Assembly: GCA_964230215.1 (NCBI GenBank)
Contig: CAXRGQ010000007.1
Span: 620,001-684,000 of the forward strand
DNA: 64,000 nucleotides
Origin: JAUILH01 sp964230215
GTDB lineage: Bacteria > Bacteroidota > Bacteroidia > Flavobacteriales_D > JAUILH01
Direction: 5' to 3'
Translations under genes and position numbers: made by a program
Part shown: positions 35,803 to 45,522 of the stretch, one piece after another
Position numbering within the stretch: the stretch's first letter is position 1
Layout: each line of letters begins with the position of its first letter
The notes under the pieces: model-generated
What the model was told of the DNA's origin: nothing
The model's database searches: none
The model's input: the letters and a program-made list of their open reading frames with translations, nothing else

Positions 35803-37952
35803 AAAAAATCTTCGTCAACTAATTCGAAATCAATTTGCTTCTTGAGAATATCTGTGTGCTTAACCAACACCTCTACAGGATCTCCTAAGAAAAACTCTTT
35901 ACCCGTTCGTTTACCCACAACAACATAATGGCGCTCATCAAACTGATAGTTGTCATCACCCAAAGAAGTAAGGCGGATCATTCCTTCACATCTTGATTCA
36001 AGTAATTCAACAAATATTCCCGTTGAAGACAAGCCTGAAACCTTTCCACTAAACACCAATCCAACTTTGTCTTGCATGTACTCAACCTGCTTATATTTGA
36101 TTGATTCTCTCTCGGCCTCTGCTGCTACACGTTCCATATTACTTGTGTGTTTACACGCTTCAGGAAGGTCAATTGAATATTTGTCAGCCTTGTCTATATA
36201 TTGATGTAGCAAACGGTGTGCAATTAAATCAGGATAACGCCTAATAGGGGATGTAAAATGACTGTAGTATCTAAATGCAAGACCGTAATGGCCTAGAATT
36301 TCGGTGGAATACTCAGCTTTTGACATTGTTCGTATCGCCATGGTGGAAATAATGTTTCGCATTGAATCATCTTCCATTTCTTTTAATAGGCTGTTTATCT
36401 TGGTGGTATAATTATCAGGTGTTAGGTTACCTATTGTGAAGCCAATATGTTTTAAAAATCCAACAAAGCGCTCTAGTTTATCGGCTGCGGGAGGCTCGTG
36501 CACACGATAAATAAACGGTTTTGGAGGTGTTTTACCTGTTGGTTTTCCAATATGCATGGCAACATACTTGTTGGCAAGGAGCATGAACTCTTCTATTAGC
36601 TTGTTAGCGTCTTTAGAAACTTTTTGGAATACTTCAGTTGGTTTTCCTTCTTCATCCAGTCTAAACTTAACTTCTTCACTGGCAATTTCCATTGCGCCCC
36701 CATCCATTCGGTTCCTGCGCAGAATTTTTGCCAAAGCGTCCATTTGTATTATTTCTTCAGCCAAATCACCTTTACCTGTTTCAATGCGTTCTTGTGCTTC
36801 TTCGTAAGTAAATCTGCGGGAAGAATGAATAATTGTTTTTACAATGTTATACGATTTGACAGTGGCTTTATCTGTAATTTCAAAAACAACACCATAACAC
36901 AACTTATCTTCATTTGGTCGGAGAGAACACACCCCGTTTGACAAAACCTCAGGAAGCATAGGAACTACCCTATCAACAAGATATACAGAAGTCGCCCTAC
37001 TGTATGCTTCTTGGTCAATCAAGTCTCCTGGTTGAACGTAGTGTGATACATCAGCGATATGCACACCAATCTCAAAGTTGCCATTGTCGAGGGTTTTAAT
37101 TGATAGGGCATCATCAAAATCCTTAGCGTCCTCTGGATCGATTGTAAAGGTTAATGTGTCTCTAAAATCTATTCGATTACTCAGCTCAGCATCTGAAATA
37201 GAAAAAGAAATTTTATCGGCAGCCCGCTCCACTTCATCTGGAAACTTGTACGGTAGATCATATGCGGCCAGAATTGCGTGCATTTCGGTATTGTGGTCAC
37301 CTGGCTCACCAATGTCTTCAAGCACCTTAGCACTAGGACTATCATCCCCTTCTTTCCAATCAATTAACTCGATAATAACCTTGTGTCCATCCACCGCGCC
37401 ATTAAAATTGCTTTTAGCAATGTAAAAGTCAACGTGCATAAAGGGGTCGTCTGTTTGCACAAAACCAAAATCTTTGCTTTCACGGAATATGCCTACGTAT
37501 TGCTTTTTGTTTCTTTCAATAACGCGCACAACTTTGCCCTCAAGCTTGTTGTCTCTGCCGCGTCTCTTTAATTGAACTTCAACTTGGTCTCTATTAAACG
37601 CGTCCAGGGTGTTGGATGGATGAATAAATATATCATCCATTTCATCATTAACCACGTACCCAGCGCCACGTCTGGTTATCTCAATTTTACCAATAATTGT
37701 GCGTGCGCTTTGTGCTATTGAAAACTTCCCACGAGATGTTTCCTTAATGACCTTACTGGCACGTAATTCGGCCAAAACCTGTAATACAGCCTGTCTGGTT
37801 GGTGCGTCTGTAATCTTAAGCCATGCTGCAATTTGTTTGTAGTTGTAAGACTTTTTTGGATTGTCTTCAAAAATTGCAATTATCCCGGGTTTCAAGCGTC
37901 TTATTAGCTGATCCGGGTTGTGTTTTTTGGGTTTTTTCCCCTTTCTTCCCAT
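35799..37952 (-). CDS. rnr: Ribonuclease R
   Basis: 717 residues of the RNase II/R family. An N-terminal winged-helix-like region and cold-shock domains are followed by the RNB catalytic domain with TIDPEDAKDFDDAL (metal-binding Asp residues), HYGLAFRYYSHFTSPIRRYPDLIAH, and a C-terminal S1 domain (GKVSGLSSTGIFVELLE). It degrades structured RNA 3' to 5'. The lysine-rich start MGRKGKKPKKHN is typical. Confidence 0.96.
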   Translation of the reverse strand: MGRKGKKPKKHNPDQLIRRLKPGIIAIFEDNPKKSYNYKQIAAWLKITDAPTRQAVLQVLAELRASKVIKETSRGKFSIAQSARTIIGKIEITRRGAGYVVNDEMDDIFIHPSNTLDAFNRDQVEVQLKRRGRDNKLEGKVVRVIERNKKQYVGIFRESKDFGFVQTDDPFMHVDFYIAKSNFNGAVDGHKVIIELIDWKEGDDSPSAKVLEDIGEPGDHNTEMHAILAAYDLPYKFPDEVERAADKISFSISDAELSNRIDFRDTLTFTIDPEDAKDFDDALSIKTLDNGNFEIGVHIADVSHYVQPGDLIDQEAYSRATSVYLVDRVVPMLPEVLSNGVCSLRPNEDKLCYGVVFEITDKATVKSYNIVKTIIHSSRRFTYEEAQERIETGKGDLAEEIIQMDALAKILRRNRMDGGAMEIASEEVKFRLDEEGKPTEVFQKVSKDANKLIEEFMLLANKYVAMHIGKPTGKTPPKPFIYRVHEPPAADKLERFVGFLKHIGFTIGNLTPDNYTTKINSLLKEMEDDSMRNIISTMAIRTMSKAEYSTEILGHYGLAFRYYSHFTSPIRRYPDLIAHRLLHQYIDKADKYSIDLPEACKHTSNMERVAAEAERESIKYKQVEYMQDKVGLVFSGKVSGLSSTGIFVELLESRCEGMIRLTSLGDDNYQFDERHYVVVGKRTGKEFFLGDPVEVLVKHTDILKKQIDFELVDEDFF

Positions 37953-37978
37953 ATGATACTAAGATACTGCATATAGTA

Positions 37979-38041
37979 ATGGATATAAAAGATATTTTGC
38001 GAGTTCATAACATCCGGTTGTCAAGAAGTGGCATCACTTAA
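37979..38041 (+). pseudogene. Possible truncated N-terminus of a Fur-family regulator
   Basis: A 20-codon frame starts at ATG 37979, MDIKDILRVHNIRLSRS, and then meets a stop. The pattern resembles the first helix of Fur-type regulators (IxxxLRxHxLRxTxxR). No continuation of the family is visible in any frame before the next gene at 38153. It may be a relic or chance; low certainty. Confidence 0.25.
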
Positions 38042-38152
38042 TCATTTAGCCAAAAGATATATTGGTATTTTTGAGTAATATTGGAACATTTTGCACTGAT
38101 AGTCAGTATAAGCAAGTCGTTGCTTTTACTCGATTAAAGGCAAACACTACTT

Positions 38153-40165
38153 GTGATTAGAAAACAATTGCTACATATAAGTCTGCTTCTATTGTGTATG
38201 CTGGGTCTAAAAGCCTATGCACAGCCTGTAAGCATAGATAGCCTAACGGTTGTAAACCCTGGTTGTGGCGCAAGTGATGGCTCCATACATATTCATGCTA
38301 GCGGGGGAGCAACGGGCTTGGTATATTCAATTGATAGCCTTGCAAGTACAAGTACAGACTCAATTTTTACAAACCTACCAGCGGGTATTTATCAAATTGT
38401 TGTTGGCGATTCTGTTGGCTTTTCGGATACCTTAACATACACATTATACGGAACCGGAGGAGTATCTATTGACGTATTGACACCAACAGATATTACTTGT
38501 TTTTCATTCAATGATGGAATGATTGATGTGACAGCAAGTGGGGGCGATGGCCCATTAAGTTATGAGCTAGTAGGGGACACGATCCAATCAAGCAATGTTT
38601 TTATAGACCTTGGACCAGGAAACTATACGGTTGTTGTGCATGACACGGCTTTTTGTGTTGACACACTTACGACCACGATAAATGAGCCTTTAGAAATAGA
38701 CTTTTCTTCTACTACTGTAGATGCGTCTTGCCCTGCAACGGATGGCGAAATTGATATATCAGCCTCTGGTGGGGATGGGTCTTACATGTATAGCATAGAC
38801 AACGGGTCCAACTTCCAAGCAGGGTCATTATTTACTGGACTTGGAGCAGGCATCTATTCAGTGGTGGTTATGGATGGGGTTGGTTGCACAGACACAGCAA
38901 ATGTGTTTGTAAATAGTGCGGCAGGCTTTGGCCCAAACATTCTTACGCTTAACTTTATAAACCCCCTTTGTAATGCGGCAAATGATGGGTCCATTACGGT
39001 CTTTGCCACGGGGGTTCAACCAATTGTTTATTCGAATGATGGCGGTCAAAACTTTCAAGCAGGAAATACATTTACAGGCTTAGGGCCCGGCACATATGAC
39101 GTGATGATTGAGGACGCCAATGGTTGTCCGGTTGGTAGCTCTATTACTATGGTTGAGCCAGATGTACTTGAGGCAGGATTAATTGCTCTAGACGAAACCT
39201 GTGTTGGTGGAAACGGCTCTCTAAGCTTTACGCCAACGGGAGGAACACCATCTTATTCTTATTCTATTGACAGTGGAGCAACATTCACATCACAGGCAAG
39301 CTATTCACCTATAACTGCAGGAACGTATTACTATGTTGTTAGAGATGTGAATGGATGTGTTGATACAGGAAATGTTGTTATTAACGCTGGCGGCGGACCA
39401 ACGATTCAATCATTAGACCTTGTTCAGCCCACATGTCCCCTTGATGAAGATGGATCAATCGTGATCAACGCCTTGGCACAAAATGGACCAATTTCATACA
39501 GTATAGATGGTGGAAACGTGTTATTTCCAACAGACTCTTTCCCGAACCTAGGGGTAGGCATATATGACATTGTGCTTGTGGATGCAGATGGCTGTGTAAC
39601 ACTAGATCAAGTAACGCTGAGTGGACCAGGAACACCAGTGGCCGACTTTTCAGCCATACCTGTTAGTGGATTTGCTCCGCTTACAGTTTCCTTTACAGAC
39701 AACAGTATTGGCGCAAGTACTTACCTGTGGGACTTTGGCAACGGGGCAAGTGATAATGTGGCAAACCCAAGCTACACTTACACTTCATCAGGCATGTTTA
39801 CGGTTATTCAGACGGTTTCAGATGGAAATTGCTCAGATACGGCTAGTATTGTGATTGAAGTTATTGGCGACCCATCTATAAAGGTGCCTAATGTCTTTAC
39901 ACCTAATGGTGACGGCATTAACGACTTGTTTAAACCAGAGGTGTTGGGTATAGTTGAACTTCACGGTCAAATATTTAATAGATACGGTGCGCAGGTATAT
40001 GAGTGGTATGGTCCAGAAGGATGGTGGGACGGATTCACTGCGCCTGCAGGTCAAAGGTGTGCTGACGGAACCTACTACTACGTAATTTCAGCTGTTGCCT
40101 ACGACGGTACTCAGTTTAATGAGAAGGGCTTTGTTACCATGGTTAGACAAACACCTCTAAAGTAA
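38153..40165 (+). CDS. SprB-like repeat surface protein with type B T9SS (gliding-associated) C-terminus
   Basis: 670 residues. It starts at GTG 38153, with a signal peptide (LLLLCMLGLKAYAQ). Six SprB-type repeats of about 75 residues follow, each beginning with a form of DASCPATDGEIDISASGGDG and ending near GIYSVVVMDGVGC. A PKD domain (PLTVSFTDN, YLWDFGNGASDN) comes next, then the type B sorting domain VPNVFTPNGDGINDLFKP with FNRYGAQVYEW and DGTYYYVISA. It is exported by the T9SS as a surface adhesin or gliding-related protein. No T9SS machinery gene is adjacent. Confidence 0.93.
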   Translation: MIRKQLLHISLLLLCMLGLKAYAQPVSIDSLTVVNPGCGASDGSIHIHASGGATGLVYSIDSLASTSTDSIFTNLPAGIYQIVVGDSVGFSDTLTYTLYGTGGVSIDVLTPTDITCFSFNDGMIDVTASGGDGPLSYELVGDTIQSSNVFIDLGPGNYTVVVHDTAFCVDTLTTTINEPLEIDFSSTTVDASCPATDGEIDISASGGDGSYMYSIDNGSNFQAGSLFTGLGAGIYSVVVMDGVGCTDTANVFVNSAAGFGPNILTLNFINPLCNAANDGSITVFATGVQPIVYSNDGGQNFQAGNTFTGLGPGTYDVMIEDANGCPVGSSITMVEPDVLEAGLIALDETCVGGNGSLSFTPTGGTPSYSYSIDSGATFTSQASYSPITAGTYYYVVRDVNGCVDTGNVVINAGGGPTIQSLDLVQPTCPLDEDGSIVINALAQNGPISYSIDGGNVLFPTDSFPNLGVGIYDIVLVDADGCVTLDQVTLSGPGTPVADFSAIPVSGFAPLTVSFTDNSIGASTYLWDFGNGASDNVANPSYTYTSSGMFTVIQTVSDGNCSDTASIVIEVIGDPSIKVPNVFTPNGDGINDLFKPEVLGIVELHGQIFNRYGAQVYEWYGPEGWWDGFTAPAGQRCADGTYYYVISAVAYDGTQFNEKGFVTMVRQTPLK

Positions 40166-40204
40166 TTTAGAATCATTCAACGTACTTATTCACTTTATCC
40201 TTAG

Positions 40205-40212
40205 TAACTTTG
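40205..40212 (+). promoter_or_regulatory. -7 promoter box for ferritin
   Basis: TAACTTTG matches TAnnTTTG, 16 bases before the ferritin ATG at 40229. Confidence 0.5.
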
Positions 40213-40228
40213 GTACAAAACAAAATCT

Positions 40229-40747
40229 ATGTTACTAAAGGCAATTGAAGACGTATTAAATCAACAAATTAAAATCGAGTCTGATTCATCTCAGCTATAT
40301 CTTTCTATGGCATCATGGTCAGAGGCTCAAGGTTTAGGCGGTACAGCGCAGTTCTTATATGCTCACTCAGATGAGGAAAGAATGCACATGTTAAAGCTTG
40401 TAAAGTTTGTGAACGAGCGCGGAGGAAAGGTTGTAGTGCCTGAGGTAGAAAAACCAGCACAAGACTTTAAATCGCTCCAAAACATCTTTGAAAACTTACT
40501 AAGCCATGAAGAAATGGTGACCGACAGCATTAACAATGTTGTGGATGTATGTTTAACGAACAAAGACTACACAACGCACAACTTTATGCAGTGGTATGTT
40601 TCAGAGCAAATTGAAGAAGAAGCTTTGGCGCGCACTATTCTTGATAAATTAAATATGATAGGTAACGACAAAGGAGGCTTATATCTTTTCGATAGAGACA
40701 TTGAAAAAATGATTGGCCAGTCACCTACAGAAGCAAGCAACGGATAG
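40229..40747 (+). CDS. ftnA: Bacterial non-heme ferritin
   Basis: 172 residues, forming the 24-subunit iron storage shell. All ferroxidase-centre positions match FtnA: Glu17, Glu50, His53, Glu94, Gln127 and Glu130, with Tyr24 nearby. It oxidises Fe(II) and stores it as mineral in the cytoplasm. It is a single-gene unit with its own promoter box. Confidence 0.96.
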   Translation: MLLKAIEDVLNQQIKIESDSSQLYLSMASWSEAQGLGGTAQFLYAHSDEERMHMLKLVKFVNERGGKVVVPEVEKPAQDFKSLQNIFENLLSHEEMVTDSINNVVDVCLTNKDYTTHNFMQWYVSEQIEEEALARTILDKLNMIGNDKGGLYLFDRDIEKMIGQSPTEASNG

Positions 40748-40867
40748 GTTTATATTCTTAGTAATCAAGGAATAACTCGAACAGGTTTTGGTAGAATTCA
40801 ACATGATTTTACCGAACAATTTTGCCTGCCTAACGTTTACTATAGTAAGTACACACTATAAACTTAT

Positions 40868-42109
40868 ATGGTAAGACTCGTTTTAATATCTCTTTTGTTC
40901 CTAAGCTTTAGCTTTAAATCTTCAGCTCAGTCCGCGGCGAGAGAAAAAGCACTTGATTATTTAATGGAAGGAGATCGATATTTGCAGCAAGGCAATTGGC
41001 AGGATGCGTTGTTTTCATACACCAATGCAATCAATACTGACCAAACGTATGCAGCCGCATTCATGAAGCGAGCCAAACTGTATGAGGCCTTAAACCGATA
41101 TAAGGAAGCTAAGATTGATTACAACTATGCTATTCGATTAAACCCATATTCGGACTTTTTTTATGATAGTAGAGCCCTAGTAAAAATGTTGGACATGGAC
41201 TATGAGGGTGCCGAATCGGACTTTGACCAAGCTCTAGTTATTAACCCCAATAGTATAGAAGTTAGGTCTCATAAAGTAGACAACTATATTGCATTTAAGC
41301 AATATGAGAAGGCGCTTGAAGAAATAGACTCAATAGATATTCTTGGAGGGAACAAGGCTACTGTGTATGAAAAAAGAGCCATAGTTTGTTATTTAAAAAA
41401 GGACTTTGACTGTGCAAGTAATACATCAGATTCACTAATTGCGCTTGACACCTTAAAAGAGCGAGCTTACGATTTAAAAGGTATCACCCTGTTAGAGCAG
41501 GGAATGGTTCAACAGTCAATCGAATACTTCACTTGGGCTATAGAGGAGGACTCAAGTTATTACCTGGCTTATTATAATCGAGGACTTGCATTTAAACGAC
41601 AAGGAGAACACTCAAAAGCAATTTTAGATTTTAACCGAGCCATCGACCTGAACAAAGAAATTGAGAATATATATCTGGCAAGAGCACGCTCCAAAAATAA
41701 GCTTGGAGATAAAGATGGCGCATTAGAAGACTATACAAAAAGCCTGAATAATGATGTTAAATCAAACGAGATTGCCCTATACGACCGCACCTTTGTCAAC
41801 AAAGTGTTAGGCAATTATGAGGCGGCCTTGAGAGATGCGGAGCTATTGCTCGAAAAAGACCCAGACAATCATGAATATATGAATGCTTTGGGTAACGTAT
41901 ACCTGCTTTATGGTGATTATTACAAGGCAATTGAAAGCTACACAGAGGCGATTTCATACGACATGGATTTCGCAAAAGCCTATTACAATCGAGGAATAGC
42001 TTATGTAATGACAAATCAATCTAGACAGGGCTGTTTAGACTTGCAATACAGTTCACAATTGGGCAATAAAAAAGCGCAAGAAATGATGCTTTACCTCTGC
42101 GGAAACTAG
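40868..42109 (+). CDS. Exported TPR-repeat protein
   Basis: 413 residues with a signal peptide (LLFLSFSFKSSAQ) and about ten tetratricopeptide repeats covering almost the whole chain. Clear examples are GNWQDALFSYTNAINTDQTY and YYNRGLAFKRQGEHSKAILD. TPR proteins act as protein-binding scaffolds; the partner is unknown. It is followed after 55 bases by the basic repeat protein and may be co-transcribed. Confidence 0.92.
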   Translation: MVRLVLISLLFLSFSFKSSAQSAAREKALDYLMEGDRYLQQGNWQDALFSYTNAINTDQTYAAAFMKRAKLYEALNRYKEAKIDYNYAIRLNPYSDFFYDSRALVKMLDMDYEGAESDFDQALVINPNSIEVRSHKVDNYIAFKQYEKALEEIDSIDILGGNKATVYEKRAIVCYLKKDFDCASNTSDSLIALDTLKERAYDLKGITLLEQGMVQQSIEYFTWAIEEDSSYYLAYYNRGLAFKRQGEHSKAILDFNRAIDLNKEIENIYLARARSKNKLGDKDGALEDYTKSLNNDVKSNEIALYDRTFVNKVLGNYEAALRDAELLLEKDPDNHEYMNALGNVYLLYGDYYKAIESYTEAISYDMDFAKAYYNRGIAYVMTNQSRQGCLDLQYSSQLGNKKAQEMMLYLCGN

Positions 42110-42164
42110 CCGTGTAACTAACATTACTAATAAGCTCATCAATATTTAATAATTTTATAGTTGA

Positions 42165-42920
42165 ATGCGTCTATTAATCCTCATATTGTTTTCTTTTGGA
42201 CTAATGAATTCTTCGTTTTCTCAGAAAGGAGGAAAAACGAAGGATTCAAAAAAATCCACCTTTAATCAAAAGAACAAATCGCCGCGAAAAAAAGAGCTCG
42301 GAGGATCATTTGGTTATAAATCAGCCAGAAAAAAATCTACAAAAACAGGGGATAGCTTTAAGCAATCTGGCAAGAAAACAAAGCACAAAAAGCAGAAGAA
42401 TAGTTTTGAGTCTAATTATGCTAAAAAGAGTAAAAGAAAGTCAAAAGATAGTTTCACCTATCGAGATAAAACAAGGCGGAAAAAAACGACAAGAAAAAAA
42501 GGACTATTCAATTATAAAGTTGGTAAGAAACCAAAACTCAGAAAAAAAGATCCTTTTGGTGGAGGAACGGGCGGCAAAATAGATAAGCAAAAAGGCACGG
42601 GAAAAGGGAAAAAACACAAAGACAAAAAGTTCAAAAAGAAGGTCAAAAAAGACAAAGATCATCCCGGTCATAAAAAGAAAAAATTAAAAAAGTCGAAAAA
42701 GAAAAAGCGACTGGAGAAGGACAAGAATAAAAATCCAGACTTTGTTACAAATCGTCGCAAAGTGGACAAAATGAAACGTAAGCAGGACGAAAATAGTGGC
42801 AACCTGGACCTGTACCCGCGTAAAGTCAGACCCGGTCAAAACCCATTTGATTTTGGAAAAAAGAAGAAAAAATCAAAAAAACCTAAGTACAAAAAAGAAG
42901 ATAAAGACGGTGAAAAATGA
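42165..42920 (+). CDS. Exported, extremely basic 16-residue-repeat protein
   Basis: 251 residues. A signal peptide (LILILFSFGLMNSSFSQ) is followed by a chain in which roughly four of ten residues are Lys or Arg. Phe occurs at 33, 49, 65, 81 and 97 in exact 16-residue steps, then at 115 and 131, in contexts such as GGSFGYK, DSFKQS, NSFESNY, DSFTYRD and GLFNYK. A Gly-rich break at 132-138 precedes a second Lys-rich half. No known domain is recognised. Such a polycation outside the membrane could bind nucleic acid, anionic polysaccharide or lipid A. It overlaps the thioredoxin gene start by four bases. Confidence 0.85.
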   Translation: MRLLILILFSFGLMNSSFSQKGGKTKDSKKSTFNQKNKSPRKKELGGSFGYKSARKKSTKTGDSFKQSGKKTKHKKQKNSFESNYAKKSKRKSKDSFTYRDKTRRKKTTRKKGLFNYKVGKKPKLRKKDPFGGGTGGKIDKQKGTGKGKKHKDKKFKKKVKKDKDHPGHKKKKLKKSKKKKRLEKDKNKNPDFVTNRRKVDKMKRKQDENSGNLDLYPRKVRPGQNPFDFGKKKKKSKKPKYKKEDKDGEK

Positions 42921-43222
42921 AAAGCTCTTTTAATGATATAATAAACTCTGAACGTCCAGTTTTAGTGGATGTATATGCCGAATGGTGCGGGCCATGTAAA
43001 ACAATGATGCCAATTCTAAGCGACTTTAAAAAACAAATAGGTGACAAGGTGCGCGTGATTAAGATAGACTCTGATAAAAACCAAACCTTAATGCAAAAAT
43101 ACGGCATAAGAGGTGTACCAACCTTAATGTTGTTTCAGAACGGCGAATTATTATGGAGACAGTCAGGGGTGGTGCCAGCAAGCCAGTTAACTGAAATTGT
43201 TGGGCCATATGTGGAGAGCTAA
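42917..43222 (+). CDS. Thioredoxin
   Basis: 101 residues of a plain thioredoxin: VDVYAEWCGPCKTMMPIL with the WCGPC redox centre, and GVPTLMLFQNGE with the cis-Pro. No signal peptide, so it is cytoplasmic. Its ATG overlaps the stop of the exported basic protein gene (ATGA), an unusual pairing. Confidence 0.95.
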   Translation: MKSSFNDIINSERPVLVDVYAEWCGPCKTMMPILSDFKKQIGDKVRVIKIDSDKNQTLMQKYGIRGVPTLMLFQNGELLWRQSGVVPASQLTEIVGPYVES

Positions 43223-43578
43223 TTGCCAGTGTTTAACACTTTAGGATAACAATTTGCTCGGTGAGATATTTCAATAATCACGGTATCCCCAATCTCGCTA
43301 AATAGTGAGTCAAGTTTTATTTCGATAGCGGATACTTGCAATTGTGCTGAGTCCAAAATAACTAGCTTATTGACCATTACCTCCGTCATACAAAAACTAC
43401 CTTTAAAATAAGGGTTTTGAACATATAGATTTTTGTCTTGAAAAGTGCCTTCGAGAATTATTGGTTTTATGGGTGCGTTGCTGTTATCACTACTCTTGTG
43501 CTCATTCTTTGCAGTAGCGCATGACATAAGCACCAAACAAGACAAATAACTACTTAAACGACCAATCATAAGAATCAA
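43219..43578 (-). CDS. Hypothetical lipoprotein
   Basis: About 117-119 residues. The likely start is ATG 43569 (MIGRLSSYLSCLVLMSC), which gives a signal peptide ending in lipobox LVLMSC. The mature part is about 95 residues with two Cys near the end (GSFCMTE, RANCYPK) and no recognised domain. The start overlaps the 3' end of the M42 peptidase gene on the same strand. Its own end overlaps the convergent thioredoxin gene by four bases. Confidence 0.7.
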   Translation of the reverse strand: MILMIGRLSSYLSCLVLMSCATAKNEHKSSDNSNAPIKPIILEGTFQDKNLYVQNPYFKGSFCMTEVMVNKLVILDSAQLQVSAIEIKLDSLFSEIGDTVIIEISHRANCYPKVLNTGN

Positions 43579-44602
43579 GCTCGCTTACGCTCGCTTTTAA
43601 AAGGTCTATACAAGCTCTTATATCGGCTTTATGAGCCATTTCTACCACTTGGTGTAAATGTCTAGTTGGAATGGACACCGCTCCCGAAATAGAGCCTCCT
43701 GCAGTCATTTGTTGAATGGCAGATGTATCCGTGCCACCCGCCGTCAAAATTTCTGGCTGCCACTTAATACCATTCTTGTCTGCTGTCTTTTTCATGTAAT
43801 CGACCATACGGTAATCACAAATACAGCGACTATCCATTACTTTAATAGCAGCACCATGACCAAGAGAGGTTACTTTTTCATGTTCTGCCGCACCAGGCAA
43901 ATCAAAGGCTATAGTTGTATCAAGCCCAAAACCAAAATCTGGCTGAATTTTTTGGGCAGAAACCTGAGCCCCGCGCACACCCACTTCTTCTTGAACAGTG
44001 AACACACCGTACAAGTCAAATGGTATTTCAACATCTTTTAGTTCACGCATTGCTTCAAGAAGGATAAATACCGCAAGACGATTGTCTAGTGATTTTGCGT
44101 TCACACAATCACCCATTTCAATTAATTCTCGCTCGCGCGTAACAGGATCGCCAATGGAAACAATTTTTTCCACCTCTTCTTTAGGCATACCCAAGTCAAT
44201 GAAATAATCCGTCGTTTTAGGGTTTTTTGTGCGCTCTTCAGCCGTCATCACATGAATGGGCTTAGAGCTCATCACTCCAATAATATCCTTTTTCCCGTGC
44301 ACGATTACGCGTTGCGCAGTTAAGGTTTTTGGGTCAAACCCTCCTAAAGTATGAAAACGTAAAAAACCATCCTTATCAATATGTGTCACTATAAAACCAA
44401 TCTCGTCCATGTGTGCCCCCACCATGACACGCTTGTCCTGCTTGCCTTTTTTAAGAGCAGTAACATTGCCCATATTGTCTATTTCAACATTATCGCATAT
44501 TTCTTTGAGCTCTTCAACAACTAAATTCCGAATTTCTTTTTCAAAACCGGGAGCTCCGGGAGCTTTACATATCTTCGAGAGTAATTCTACATTTATTGAC
44601 AT
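43550..44602 (-). CDS. M42 family metallopeptidase (glutamyl/deblocking aminopeptidase-like)
   Basis: 350 residues, cytoplasmic. Metal-binding and catalytic segments of M42 are present: VMVGAHMDEIGFIV (His, Asp), KSLDNRLAVFILLEAM (Asp), TVQEEVGVRGAQ (Glu-Glu) and IPTRHLHQVVEMAH (His). These enzymes form large TET-like shells and trim short peptides. The gene stands alone or with the overlapping lipoprotein gene. Confidence 0.95.
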   Translation of the reverse strand: MSINVELLSKICKAPGAPGFEKEIRNLVVEELKEICDNVEIDNMGNVTALKKGKQDKRVMVGAHMDEIGFIVTHIDKDGFLRFHTLGGFDPKTLTAQRVIVHGKKDIIGVMSSKPIHVMTAEERTKNPKTTDYFIDLGMPKEEVEKIVSIGDPVTRERELIEMGDCVNAKSLDNRLAVFILLEAMRELKDVEIPFDLYGVFTVQEEVGVRGAQVSAQKIQPDFGFGLDTTIAFDLPGAAEHEKVTSLGHGAAIKVMDSRCICDYRMVDYMKKTADKNGIKWQPEILTAGGTDTSAIQQMTAGGSISGAVSIPTRHLHQVVEMAHKADIRACIDLLKASVSELDSYDWSFK

Positions 44603-44653
44603 ATCGATTATTTTAACTTAATTGAAAGATACAGATTTCTGTTTTATATGTAT

Positions 44654-45514
44654 TTAAATCGTATAGGAAAAGAACTTAAGGACATCCTCAAATTCTTTGT
44701 TAAGTGCATCAATTGTTTCTGGTTTTAATACTTGTTTAAATTCGCCCGGCTTTGCTTTGCGATGATGGCTAGTGCTGCTACCGTCGGTCTTTTGATTCAG
44801 GCGAGATTGACAAAAAGAAAGACTTGATTCGCTGTAAGTTAAAGCGCTGTAGGATGAGATTTGGGATAGCCACACATCAGGATTAAGCACCATATCTTCG
44901 AACTTAAGCAGACCAACCTGTTTCATATCAAGGTGTTGCATATAGTTTTGATATACGGCTTTAAATCGAGGGGCAAGGTCTAGGACATGTCCATCTAAAC
45001 CAAGACGAAGAGCTCTTCGTTTTGCATGGACGCCCTTTTTTTGATGGATTTTATTGATAAAAATAGTACCATGGTAATGAGACACAAGTAAGTCCCTGGG
45101 GTCTCTTACTTGAAGAAGAACCTTATACTTGTCTAACATAGGAATAGAAATGTAGTTTCTGTGCGCGCCATAAAAAAACCCCTTGTTTTGATATGCTCGA
45201 TTGAGAAATGCGTCATCTTTATAGAGCTCTTTACCTTCGGGATAACAACTAGAAAAGTAGCCGTCATAATTAATGTGTTTTAGCCCAATATCCTCGTGTA
45301 ATTTGCTTAATAGTTGTGTGCCAATTGCAGAACCAGCTTTGTGAAGTGAAAAGAACACAAGGGAGGTTTCGTCAGACTTTGGTGTGAGAATATCCCCATT
45401 AACCACGCTTTTTTCAAGGCTGTTTTTATACCGTCTCTTGGCTGATGGACGGTTGATAAGATGCATGGCAAGCGTGGGAAACCGTCGGTTTATATACTTG
45501 CCAAATTGACCCAT
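44654..45514 (-). CDS. Sulfotransferase-domain protein
   Basis: 286 residues. LVFFSLHKAGSAIGTQLL resembles the 5'-phosphosulfate loop, LLQVRDPRDLLVSHYHG is a clear match to the 3'-phosphate RxPRDxxVSxYH motif, and RKAKPGEFKQVLKPETID is the RKGxxGxWK-like C-terminal motif. It probably transfers sulfate from PAPS to a glycan or small molecule. It starts eight bases after pyk on the same strand and is likely read through from pyk. No PAPS-synthesis genes are in the window. Confidence 0.85.
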   Translation of the reverse strand: MGQFGKYINRRFPTLAMHLINRPSAKRRYKNSLEKSVVNGDILTPKSDETSLVFFSLHKAGSAIGTQLLSKLHEDIGLKHINYDGYFSSCYPEGKELYKDDAFLNRAYQNKGFFYGAHRNYISIPMLDKYKVLLQVRDPRDLLVSHYHGTIFINKIHQKKGVHAKRRALRLGLDGHVLDLAPRFKAVYQNYMQHLDMKQVGLLKFEDMVLNPDVWLSQISSYSALTYSESSLSFCQSRLNQKTDGSSTSHHRKAKPGEFKQVLKPETIDALNKEFEDVLKFFSYTI

Positions 45515-45522
45515 ATCTATGC

